This document shows positions 39,501 through 47,683 of a stretch of 64,000 nt of DNA, in pieces (position 1 is the first letter of the stretch; each line of letters starts with the position of its first letter). Source of the stretch: UMGS1889 sp900556055 (lineage in GTDB: Bacteria > Bacillota > Clostridia > Oscillospirales > Ruminococcaceae). The stretch spans positions 186,001 to 250,000 of the forward strand of contig CABQEV010000001.1 of assembly GCA_902463265.1 (NCBI GenBank). Reading direction: 5' to 3'. Both the position numbers and the translations under genes were made by a program. Under the pieces are notes generated by a model. That model made no database searches. It saw nothing but the letters and a program-made list of their open reading frames with translations, and was not told where the DNA came from.

Positions 39501-42165
39501 GCTTTAAGTCTCCCTCCTTGGGGAGGGAGTGGATTGAAATTGCATATCCGTGGCAGATGTCATCAACTACGAAAAGTCTCCCTCCTTGGGGAGGGAGTGG
39601 ATTGAAATCGAATGGAAAGCTGGAGTTGATGCTAATATCATAGTCTCCCTCCTTGGGGAGGGAGTGGATTGAAATGCTCCGAATTCGGGATCAGATTTTT
39701 ATCATTCACCGTCTCCCTCCTTGGGGAGGGAGTGGATTGAAATCCACTTTGATGAAATATTCTAAAATTGATAATCAAGTCTCCCTCCTTGGGGAGGGAG
39801 TGGATTGAAATATGTGGGTGCCTCCTCTCCCATAAGCGCCATCAGTCTCCCTCCTTGGGGAGGGAGTGGATTGAAATAACTCGCTTGCCGTATCTCAGCG
39901 ACTCCTGACAGGTCTCCCTCCTTGGGGAGGGAGTGGATTGAAATAAAGAATGCCCTTACCCTGAAAAAATGTGGGGGTAGTCTCCCTCCTTGGGGAGGGA
40001 GTGGATTGAAATAGATGTATTAAAGCTTGGAATAGAAAAGGTTTATGCGTCTCCCTCCTTGGGGAGGGAGTGGATTGAAATCCAGGAAACGCTTGACTCA
40101 ATCCCTAAAAGGAAGTCTCCCTCCTTGGGGAGGGAGTGGATTGAAATACATGAGATCGTGCGGCACAGAACCGCGTCATTTGTCTCCCTCCTTGGGGAGG
40201 GAGTGGATTGAAATCGTGTGCCTTTTCTTCCATGTCAAAATATATGGGTCTCCCTCCTTGGGGAGGGAGTGGATTGAAATCAATAAACAATCCCTTAAAA
40301 CAAACACGTTACTGTCTCCCTCCTTGGGGAGGGAGTGGATTGAAATTGCCCCGTTATTGTGAAATCTCTTTCACTGTTATGGCTCCCTCCTTGGGGAGGG
40401 AGTGGATTGAAATGCACAGCTTAGCCTCCGGCTCTTTGTAACTTTTGCGTCTCCCTCCTTGGGGAGGGAGTGGATTGAAATTTTTCGCAAACCGGACATC
40501 GGTACCATCTGCTGGTCTCCCTCCTTGGGGAGGGAGTGGATTGAAATTTACTTGCCGGCGAAAAGGCTTAGGAAGTAGGAAGTCTCCCTCCTTGGGGAGG
40601 GAGTGGATTGAAATCAAGTGTTTCACACGCCTTGCGTATTTCCGCCGCCTGTCTCCCTCCTTGGGGAGGGAGTGGATTGAAATAGGACAGCAGGCGGTAA
40701 GAGATATAGTGCTGATCGTCTCCCTCCTTGGGGAGGGAGTGGATTGAAATAGGGTAAGGGCATTCTTTGAAATGCTCACAGTCAGTCTCCCTCCTTGGGG
40801 AGGGAGTGGATTGAAATACTTTTACTTTGATTGTGATCACTCCCCGTTAGCGTCTCCCTCCTTGGGGAGGGAGTGGATTGAAATGCCAATGAGCTTGAGG
40901 TTATTGGAAACATCTTTACGTCTCCCTCCTTGGGGAGGGAGTGGATTGAAATGCTCCGAGCATATATGCAAGCAGTGCTATCGCCGGTCTCCCTCCTTGG
41001 GGAGGGAGTGGATTGAAATGGCTCAGCTAACATATAATGACATGCAGACCTTGTCTCCCTCCTTGGGGAGGGAGTGGATTGAAATAGATTCCGAAGCCCA
41101 AGAGCATGGGAACAGGCTGTCTCCCTCCTTGGGGAGGGAGTGGATTGAAATCATCATGCCGATAAATGTGTAAACAGGTATAAACCGTCTCCCTCCTTGG
41201 GGAGGGAGTGGATTGAAATACCCGCTCTCTGATTCTTTAGCTGACTCTCTCCAGTCTCCCTCCTTGGGGAGGGAGTGGATTGAAATTGAATCCGTAACGG
41301 CTATGCGATTTAGTTCGCCGGTCTCCCTCCTTGGGGAGGGAGTGGATTGAAATAAGCAGCAGCCGCTTGATCGGCAAGCGGGACATCAGTCTCCCTCCTT
41401 GGGGAGGGAGTGGATTGAAATTGATCGCGGCTGCTCTCTCGATTCCCGGGCTTAGTCTCCCTCCTTGGGGAGGGAGTGGATTGAAATATATCCTGTTAAT
41501 TTTTATTATGTGCAATTAGCACGTCTCCCTCCTTGGGGAGGGAGTGGATTGAAATACAGAGCTGATGCGGATTGCGAAACTACTTTTTGTCTCCCTCCTT
41601 GGGGAGGGAGTGGATTGAAATCTGGAAGAGACTGTGGGAGAGTTACATCGGAGAATTGTCTCCCTCCTTGGGGAGGGAGTGGATTGAAATTCGCCGCACT
41701 CGCAAACGCTCATATACCCGTTTGGGTCTCCCTCCTTGGGGAGGGAGTGGATTGAAATACCCCCGTGCAGTAACACGGGGGTATAACGTACAAGTCTCCC
41801 TCCTTGGGGAGGGAGTGGATTGAAATCCGGGGAATTCCTCGGGTTTACCCCCGTACAGTAGTCTCCCTCCTTGGGGAGGGAGTGGATTGAAATTTATTTT
41901 TATTCCCGCCCTCTCCCCGTCGGGAGTCGGTCTCCCTCCTTGGGGAGGGAGTGGATTGAAATATACGTTTTTGCTAAACTTTGAAATCTCGTCTCATGTC
42001 TCCCTCCTTGGGGAGGGAGTGGATTGAAATGGATAATGCAAAGCTGCTGGCGAGGTACATAACGGGTCTCCCTCCTTGGGGAGGGAGTGAATTGAAATCG
42101 ACACGGTAAAGGTTTATCTGGCATCCTCGGGAGTCTCCCTCCTTGGGGAGGAAGTGGATTGAAAT
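27513..42165 (+). CRISPR. Type I-C CRISPR array, 218 repeats and 217 spacers
   Basis: Repeat is 33 bp, beginning GTCTCCCTCCTTGGGGAGGG and ending GTGGATTGAAAT, the I-C type end. CTCCCTCC/GGAGGGAG forms a perfect 8-bp stem with a TTGG loop. I counted repeat starts one by one (27513 to 42133); mean unit 67.4 bp, spacers about 33-38 nt. Nearly all repeats are identical. Variants found: 33189 (GTTT), 40381 (GGCT), and the last two, 42066 and 42133, with one A change each. Many long frames in all six phases across the array are artefacts of the stop-free repeat. Several spacers recur (see findings). The count could be off by one. Confidence 0.97.
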
Positions 42166-42175
42166 GATTTGCTAA

Positions 42176-42845
42176 GGACCCACTGAATAAATCTTCCCAA
42201 ACCGCTAAAAAAGTAGTATAATAAAAATAAAGCAAAATCATAGCGTTCGGAGGAAGAAAAATGAAATCAAAACAGATAACATTCAGCGATATAGAATACG
42301 AAAACAGAAAGCGCATTACAAAGCGTGAAGAATTTCTCGACATAATGGAGGAAATAATCCCATGGGACGAATGGGTGGAATTTGTGCGTCCGTATTATCC
42401 CTCGGGCAAGCGTGGCAGACCGGTAAAAGGTATCGAAACAATGCTCAAAATGTATCTGCTTCAGAATTGGTTCAATCTATAGGACGAAGGCATTGAAGAT
42501 GCTGTCTATGACAGCTATGCTTTCCGCAAATTTATGAAAATAGATTTTGTAAATGAGCAAGTCCCCGATGCAACAACACTTCTGAAATTCCGTCACATGA
42601 TCGAGAAGAACCACATCGGTGAAGCGTTTTTCAATGCAATAAAGCGGGTTATGGATGCCACGGGGCACATTATGCACGGCGGAACGATAGTTGATGCAAC
42701 GATAATAAATGCTCCGAGCTCCATCAAAATTCGGGGTGGAAAAACGTGGGAAAATGACGTTTTCTGCGGTATAATGGTATAATTTGTCATTCTCGTCTTT
42801 GAAACGTGTATTCTTTTGTTGGAATGCTTTTTATTCAGTGGTTCC
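42176..42845 (+). mobile_element. IS5-family element, internally deleted
   Basis: Ends GGACCCACTGAATAAA and, inverted, GGAACCACTGAATAAA; flanked by 4-bp direct repeats CTAA (42172-42175 and 42846-42849), matching the YTAR target of IS5. Only 670 bp long and carrying a broken transposase. It starts 10 bp after the last CRISPR repeat. Confidence 0.85.
42261..42782 (+). pseudogene. IS5-family transposase, broken
   Basis: Frame begins MKSKQITFSDIEYENRKRIT, continues through PSGKRGRPVKGIETMLKMYL, meets TAG at 42480 (codon 74), and resumes in the same frame with DEGIEDAVYDSYAFRKFM and TIVDATIINAPSSIK before ending at 42782. The catalytic C-terminal DDE half is missing. It is non-functional. Confidence 0.88.
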
Positions 42846-42863
42846 CTAATCCCTCAAATACAA

Positions 42864-43538
42864 TCAACATTGTTTTTCACCCTCTGTAGATAGGACATTT
42901 TCGTAAATCCACTTAATATCCTCGATAGATTTACCTATATTAGCACGTCCGTTTCCGACAGGATAAAAGACTGGAAAACACTTAAAAGCCTTACCACCAA
43001 TATCTTTGGCAAATTGTTTCTTTCTGCACTGAGAAACAGATATGTTCTGGTTTAGGAAAACAGTACTCACTTGATTCCCGAAAAGCACAATTACTTTTGG
43101 TGCTATTATTTCAATTTCCCTTTCAAGCAACGCTAAGTACTCAAAATATATTTTGTTAGATATCAATGTCGCGTCCGTCTGGGTACATTTTCCTAAATTT
43201 GTTAAAAAGATTTTATTTCTAGTTATCTCCGAATATACCTGATTTGCAAATTCTGGTGTCCAATCCTTTGGCTTTCGTTTCTTTATTTCCTTATAAATTC
43301 CTTCATCAAATTTTCCAATAGCGACAAATAAATCCCAAATATTCTTAGTACCGATCCATGGTGCCCGTATGCCTGCCCAGTCAGGATATGAGGCTATATT
43401 TTTCCCTGTTGGATTCATAAAAACAAAACATATGTCGGGCTTTTCATTACATCCGCCATAAAAAATTGATTTTAATTTCGGGTCTCCATATTTGAGCTGC
43501 ATTTCATCATATTTCTTATTTAGTTCAGTTAAATTCAT
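42864..43538 (-). CDS. Uracil-DNA-glycosylase-fold protein
   Basis: 224 aa from ATG 43538 (GGTGAT before it; the longer frame start at 43610 lacks a ribosome site). Motifs DICFVFMNPTGKN (water-activating loop region), IFLTNLGKCTQT, KVIVLFGNQVSTVFLN and PVFYPVGNGR (leucine-loop position) match the UDG superfamily. It is not a close match to family 1 Ung. Could be a base-excision repair glycosylase or a diverged relative used in DNA-modification defence. It stands alone between IS debris and an AT-rich gap. Confidence 0.65.
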   Translation of the reverse strand: MNLTELNKKYDEMQLKYGDPKLKSIFYGGCNEKPDICFVFMNPTGKNIASYPDWAGIRAPWIGTKNIWDLFVAIGKFDEGIYKEIKKRKPKDWTPEFANQVYSEITRNKIFLTNLGKCTQTDATLISNKIYFEYLALLEREIEIIAPKVIVLFGNQVSTVFLNQNISVSQCRKKQFAKDIGGKAFKCFPVFYPVGNGRANIGKSIEDIKWIYENVLSTEGEKQC

Positions 43539-43610
43539 TTTATCACCACGCTGGGGCGGCACCCAGCACAAAGGGAAATGAAAAAGCTGCCGCAGAATTT
43601 GCCCTTTCAT

Positions 43611-43890
43611 AAACCTGTGCTATACCGAGTTTGATTATAAGCTATCTCAATATTGGTTTTGGCTTTATTAACCTAAAATATGGTATAAATAACTTTAGAA
43701 TCTCACGTTTTAGATAAAATTTTATTTACACTTTATCGTATTATACAAATTCAATATTATGACTATTTGATTTTGGGATAAATAAACATATAATTAACAT
43801 TTTTAAATGTAATTTAACAAAAAGTATCAAAGTTGTTTATCACTATCACTCTAACTTGGCTCTGCGAAAAAAACTCTGTAAAAACAATCA
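43611..43890. other. AT-rich gap
   Basis: Very AT-rich (43640-43850), no open frame, repeat or RNA recognised. Possibly the promoter side of the minus-strand glycosylase gene plus decayed DNA. Confidence 0.4.
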
Positions 43891-43904
43891 ACCGCAGAAA
43901 AATG

Positions 43905-44190
43905 ACTTTGTACTGAGAGCAGCTGATCGGTCGCTCTCTTTCCTTTTTCAGTATAAATTGAATACTGCCGTTTGTCAAGCCCCCGATGCAAAATATCCTG
44001 ATGCAACGGAGCGCAGCGCAGTGAGATCAGGAGATATTGCGGACGATTGAAATCTTTTCCCGAATCTTTTATCAATATAGATAAGATCATTCTCAACACC
44101 TTTTTCTTTCAGTGCGATCAATTGACACTCTTCATTCTGATCCTTGCTTGAAGCTCTGATATAACCATAGCATTTATTTCCGATAGTCGC
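43905..44190 (-). pseudogene. Serine recombinase (resolvase) fragment with frameshift
   Basis: On the minus strand, GNKCYGYIRASSKDQNEECQ and LIYIDK are the N-terminal catalytic start of a resolvase (YGYIRxSSKDQNxxRQ with the Ser nucleophile). The frame is then lost and continues in another one as DSGKDFNRPQYLL. A further decayed part follows. Non-functional. Confidence 0.75.
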
Positions 44191-44247
44191 CCCCTTCTTT
44201 CTATTGTACAGACCCGCATCTGCCAATGCAAAAGCTTTAAAAAAAAG

Positions 44248-44290
44248 AACCCGCATTTCTTCTAAATGAAAGAAGAAATGCGGGTTTCCT
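44248..44290 (-). terminator. Terminator of the DUF2828 gene
   Basis: AACCCGCATTTCTTCT/AGAAGAAATGCGGGTT is a perfect 16-bp stem; on the minus strand it is followed by a long T run. It lies about 40 bp after the DUF2828-like gene. Confidence 0.9.
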
Positions 44291-44328
44291 TATTGTTGCC
44301 GATTATCGTTTTTAGTATTATATACTCA

Positions 44329-45804
44329 TCATGCGCAGATCCGTGCATATCTCTCGTTTGAAATTATGTCGTTCATGATTTTTTCGGGGGATATTTCGCC
44401 CGATCTTACCATATCAAATACAGCGGGAGATGAGCCGGAAACAAGCGCTGCGCCCGTATCGGTCATTCTTACGGGGATATTTTCCGATCTGCTGTTTACG
44501 TTCCAGAATACAACCTCGGGCAGGTCATAGCCATGCTTTGCGTATTTCTGCTTCATTGCCATGAACATCGGCATGCTGTTTCCGCCCTCGGCGCACGAGT
44601 CAAACTCCATGTCCGAAATTATGTACATTCTTGACGGGATATCCGATTTTCTGAGGTGATTTTCCACGGCCGTATTCAGGATAAGGTCAAATGTTGCTTC
44701 GAGGTTTGTGTTTGCGCACTCGTCAAATGTTGAACAGTAGCGCACCTTTCCGAAGATGTCATTTCCCTTGATCATGATAAGTCGGGGGTGTCTTGAGAAT
44801 GTTATGAAATGTCCTGCGAATGCGCCTTTGTTATGCTCTGCGAAATATATTCCGAGGGATATTGCAACGTCGATGGGGCGGACTGTTCCGTTCGGTGTCC
44901 ATGTCATTGATCCTGAGCCGTCAACAACTGCGATAGCGTTTGCATTTTCATCGCCGTTTCCATGTTCTGCGAGAGATCTCCATGATGCGTCAAGCGCTTC
45001 ACGCTCCGGCTTTTCGGGCGATGATGTGAGACATGCTCTTACTATGTCATAGGGATAGAGCGTGCCTGCATTCAGCTTTGCTTTGCCCTTGTTCACGGCG
45101 GAGATGAATTCCTTATAACGCTCGCCGTCATTGCGGATAAAGGCTTTTCTATACTTGAACATTGCGCCCGATGTCTGCTTTGAATAGTCAAAGGTATAGT
45201 CCATCACACGGAGACGGTTTTCGATTATGTCGGTGTACTTTCTGAGGGCGGACAGCGTTTTGCGGTAATTTCTTTCGCTCATTCCGAGTATGCCGCAGAT
45301 ACGTCTGCCCATTTCCTTGGTTTCCTCCGAGGACGCATTGACCGAAGGCAGCCACTTTGCAAGCAGCGATGCGGGTTTTCCCGATTCCATTGCCATGATG
45401 TCTGCGCTCAGGCGGGTGCGTATTTCATTGGAAGCAGCGGATTCACAGGGCGTTCCGATTAGAGTGCAGAGGTCGTCGTATCTTCCGTATTCCGCGAAAT
45501 ATTTTGCATTTGCGGATACGGAATCTGGTGCGTGATATGCAAGAGCTTTTATGGCTGTCCTGAAAAATCTGCGTTCACCGAGTCCGCCTCTTACATCTCT
45601 TGCAAAGAAGATGATCTTCATGGTTTTATCGGGATCTTCGGAATATGCCCTGATAACTGCGTCGGAAATCGTTTTTTCGCTTGTATTTCTCATTGCGCCT
45701 GCCTTGAAAAACAGGTCAAGACATTCGGAGCCTGATGTTATATATGTTTTTGCACCGTTTTCGGTGTATGTTTCATCTGCTTTCTTTTTCAGAAAATTCA
45801 GCAT
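44329..45804 (-). CDS. DUF2828/TROVE-like protein with vWA domain (Ro60-like)
   Basis: 491 aa from ATG 45804 (GAAAGG 10 nt upstream). The N-terminal two thirds is helical-repeat: EKTISDAVIRAYSEDPDKTM, KIIFFARDVRGGLGERRFFR, FAEYGRYDDLCTLIG, as in DUF2828 and reminiscent of the TROVE RNA-binding ring. The C-terminal part is a vWA fold with the MIDAS motif AVVDGSGSM and a second-loop Thr in FSRHPRL-type surroundings. Ro60-class proteins bind Y RNAs and misfolded RNA. Structured tRNA-like RNAs lie directly upstream on the same strand, which strongly supports an RNP function. DUF2828 versus TROVE naming is from memory; binding partners are inferred. Confidence 0.75.
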   Translation of the reverse strand: MLNFLKKKADETYTENGAKTYITSGSECLDLFFKAGAMRNTSEKTISDAVIRAYSEDPDKTMKIIFFARDVRGGLGERRFFRTAIKALAYHAPDSVSANAKYFAEYGRYDDLCTLIGTPCESAASNEIRTRLSADIMAMESGKPASLLAKWLPSVNASSEETKEMGRRICGILGMSERNYRKTLSALRKYTDIIENRLRVMDYTFDYSKQTSGAMFKYRKAFIRNDGERYKEFISAVNKGKAKLNAGTLYPYDIVRACLTSSPEKPEREALDASWRSLAEHGNGDENANAIAVVDGSGSMTWTPNGTVRPIDVAISLGIYFAEHNKGAFAGHFITFSRHPRLIMIKGNDIFGKVRYCSTFDECANTNLEATFDLILNTAVENHLRKSDIPSRMYIISDMEFDSCAEGGNSMPMFMAMKQKYAKHGYDLPEVVFWNVNSRSENIPVRMTDTGAALVSGSSPAVFDMVRSGEISPEKIMNDIISNERYARICA

Positions 45805-45872
45805 TGCTATCATTCCTTTCTGTGTCACGGCTCAATATGTGGATTTTCAGTCCGCTCATAGGTTTGCTGTCT

Positions 45873-45966
45873 GAGCCGATATTTCCCGATACGGTTTTAC
45901 GGAAAGATCCGGCAGGATTCGAACCTGCGTATAACCACTGTTTATGCTGTACGTATCGCACGGCTC
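45873..45966 (-). ncRNA. Second tRNA-like, Y-RNA-like structured RNA
   Basis: Minus strand. Outer stem GAGCCG/CGGCTC (45966-45961 with 45878-45873) and CGATACG/CGTATCG (45958-45952 with 45893-45887), separated by a one-sided 8-nt bulge. Inside is a canonical T arm GCAGG-TTCGAAT-CCTGC (45928-45912), followed directly by CGGA-TCTT-TCCG. No D arm is seen. It lies 69 bp before the DUF2828-like gene. Confidence 0.55.
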
Positions 45967-46038
45967 GTTTTTTTCGTAGCCCCTTATCGGGAATCTGCGC
46001 CTCTATAAAATCATTGCTGCTAAAGCCGTATTATTTTT

Positions 46039-46172
46039 CGGAAAACAAGCGACATATACGCTCACGGTACTTTTTTGCTGCTCTTCCACTGAGCTACGGA
46101 ACTTCTTCCGATCGGAGTCGAACCGATGACACGCATAATAAATTTTGCGGCGGATACCGTATATGTTTTCCG
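46039..46172 (-). ncRNA. Y-RNA-like RNA with a circularly permuted tRNA mimic
   Basis: Minus strand, in order: CGGAAAAC and ATATACG (46172-46158), a linker, a canonical T arm ATCGG-TTCGACT-CCGAT (46127-46111), CGGAA-GAAG-TTCCG (46110-46097; an acceptor-like stem closed by a tetraloop), TA, a D arm GCTC-AGTGGAA-GAGC (46094-46080), a linker, and then TACCG, CGTATAT and GTTTTCCG (to 46039). The last segments pair with the first ones, with bulges of about 5 and 7 nt on the 3' strand. T arm before D arm with a sealed acceptor stem is the topology reported for bacterial YrlA Y RNAs. Exact ends are unknown. Confidence 0.7.
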
Positions 46173-46214
46173 TGAAATACCGATCAAGGTGTGTGCATAA
46201 AATTTTCATCAATG

Positions 46215-46237
46215 TATAAAAATAGCAATAGATTGCT
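46215..46237 (-). terminator. Short terminator-like hairpin
   Basis: AGCAAT-CT-ATTGCT followed by ATTTTTATA on the minus strand; it could end an RNA transcribed from further upstream. Confidence 0.45.
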
Positions 46238-46277
46238 GTCTGCACCTTATTCGCAAAGCATTCCGCAATAGACCGCC

Positions 46278-46368
46278 TTGCATCGCATCGGAACAGCCGC
46301 CCGCATTTCAGCGTCAGTTATGCGGCTTTTGATATGGACCGACCTGTCCTCGGGGGACGGCGATGCAA
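46278..46368 (-). ncRNA. Possible third structured RNA
   Basis: TTGCATCGC (46368-46360) pairs with GCGATGCAA (46286-46278), enclosing GTCC-CCCGA-GGAC and CCGCAT...ATGCGG hairpins. No tRNA arm is recognisable. The 46240-46619 interval between the two protein genes contains no open frame, so structured RNA is the best explanation. Confidence 0.4.
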
Positions 46369-46619
46369 AACGAAAATATCCGAAGATGCTCTGCGCATCG
46401 GCATAACATTTTCAAGGCACATATTTTCTTCATAGTGACAGTATGATAAAAATGACTGCTGTTCGTGCCTTATAATAGAAACCATAATTCAATGGGTTTT
46501 GAGTGTTATTTTTATCCCTTAACGACACCGACTGTGAACAGCCTTTTTACAGGTTCTGTCAGGTCGCTCTGGTTGGACATTGGTTTATTTATATTGTCGT
46601 TATATACAAACATTTGAGA

Positions 46620-47522
46620 TTACTCCTTCTTTTCGCGGCTTTTTGCTATCATACCGAGAATTTCCGCACTTTGCGGAGATCTGTTCACAGTGAAAAGCTT
46701 TGCGATGTCATTAAGAAATCCATCGGGATCGTTCAGTGCGGATAATCCGCTGCACGGTTCTTCGTCCCAAAGACCCGACACAATATCGGCGATGCCACGC
46801 AGCTCCTCATCATCAAAGGATTCGGGGCTGCGTTCTTTCAGCATAGCTTCAAGACCTGTCCGTTCGGCGATCCTGTATGCTGTATAGTTGTTGAGGATAT
46901 TGTTTCGGCAGCCGTATCGGATAAGCCAGCTGCCGATCTTTTCGCTGTTTCCGAGCAGGTCATTGACGATGAATATCTTTCCCCAGCCGTTTATGTGAGA
47001 TGCAATCTCCATAAGTCTGTCATCGGCATCGTGATAATATCTGATGATAAATCCGCAGAAAAGCGTGAATTCCTCGTAAAGCGCAAGCTTTGAGATCGTT
47101 TCGCTCACTTCCGGATAGTCTTCGGTATTGAAAAGCTCAAGAAGTGAAAGTCCGAGCTTTACGGCTTCCGTGCTGTCGCTTTCCGTGATGAGCTGCATTC
47201 CGAGCAGAAATGTGTTCTTCATGTCAGCGTTTCCCTTGATCTTTCCCTGAAGATCGTCAATAATGCTCAGCATATACTGCCCATCAAGCGCTCTTTCGAC
47301 AGCTTCTGTGTTATATGTATTTTCGGGAGAAGCTGCAATTATTTCCCGTATAAGCTCAACGGGGCATTCCTTTTGGGATACTCCCATGCTGTACATCATT
47401 ATGCCGTCCATTGCTCCGGGAGCGAATCTGATTTTCTTTGACGGCGCATTGCTGTCGATATAAAAATCCTTGGGAAGGGTATTATCGGTGATAGCAGCGC
47501 AGATCCTTCTGTATATGCTCAT
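46620..47522 (-). CDS. Unrecognised 300-aa protein of the Ro-like locus
   Basis: I do not recognise a family. The sequence is helical throughout with repeated short helices (ECPVELIREIIAASPENTYN, TEAVKLGLSLLELFNTEDYP, LMEIASHINGWGKIFIVNDL), suggesting a HEAT/ARM-like scaffold. It has no membrane segment or signal peptide. AAGGAGG lies 9 nt before ATG 47522. It is on the same strand as the structured RNAs and the DUF2828-like gene, and divergent from the WYL genes, so it may be the first gene of that transcription unit. Confidence 0.8.
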   Translation of the reverse strand: MSIYRRICAAITDNTLPKDFYIDSNAPSKKIRFAPGAMDGIMMYSMGVSQKECPVELIREIIAASPENTYNTEAVERALDGQYMLSIIDDLQGKIKGNADMKNTFLLGMQLITESDSTEAVKLGLSLLELFNTEDYPEVSETISKLALYEEFTLFCGFIIRYYHDADDRLMEIASHINGWGKIFIVNDLLGNSEKIGSWLIRYGCRNNILNNYTAYRIAERTGLEAMLKERSPESFDDEELRGIADIVSGLWDEEPCSGLSALNDPDGFLNDIAKLFTVNRSPQSAEILGMIAKSREKKE

Positions 47523-47629
47523 TGCGCTTCCTCCTTTGTGTTTTTCTGTGTTCCGTTTCTGTGATTATGAGTATAACGCAATGCTCGTGAAAAATCATTT
47601 AAAAAAATCTGCGAGGTGTGAAAGACGTA

Positions 47630-47658
47630 TTGCAATCATGTGAAATATCTGCTATTAT
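47630..47658 (+). promoter_or_regulatory. Promoter of the WYL gene pair
   Basis: TTGCAA, 17 nt, TATTAT; about 25 bp before ATG 47684. It lies in the 161-bp divergent region shared with the 300-aa gene. Confidence 0.65.
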
Positions 47659-47683
47659 AAATAGGAAGAAAGCAGGTGTTTTT

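Noticed and set aside
27513..42165. Self-targeting spacers against the local phage remnant
   Set aside because: I compared several spacers by eye with terminase and portal sequence and found no match. This is not exhaustive, so no claim is made.
27483..42343. Dozens of open frames in all phases across the array (repeating SIHSLPKEGD, FNPLPPQGGR, FQSTPSPRRET, LPPWGGSGLK, SPSLGREWIE)
   Set aside because: They are translations of the stop-free 33-bp repeat plus spacers. They have no ribosome sites and are annotation artefacts.
45900..46130. Ordinary tRNA genes
   Set aside because: T and D arms are present but in permuted order. No acceptor stem with CCA and no normal anticodon arm can be assembled from adjacent sequence.
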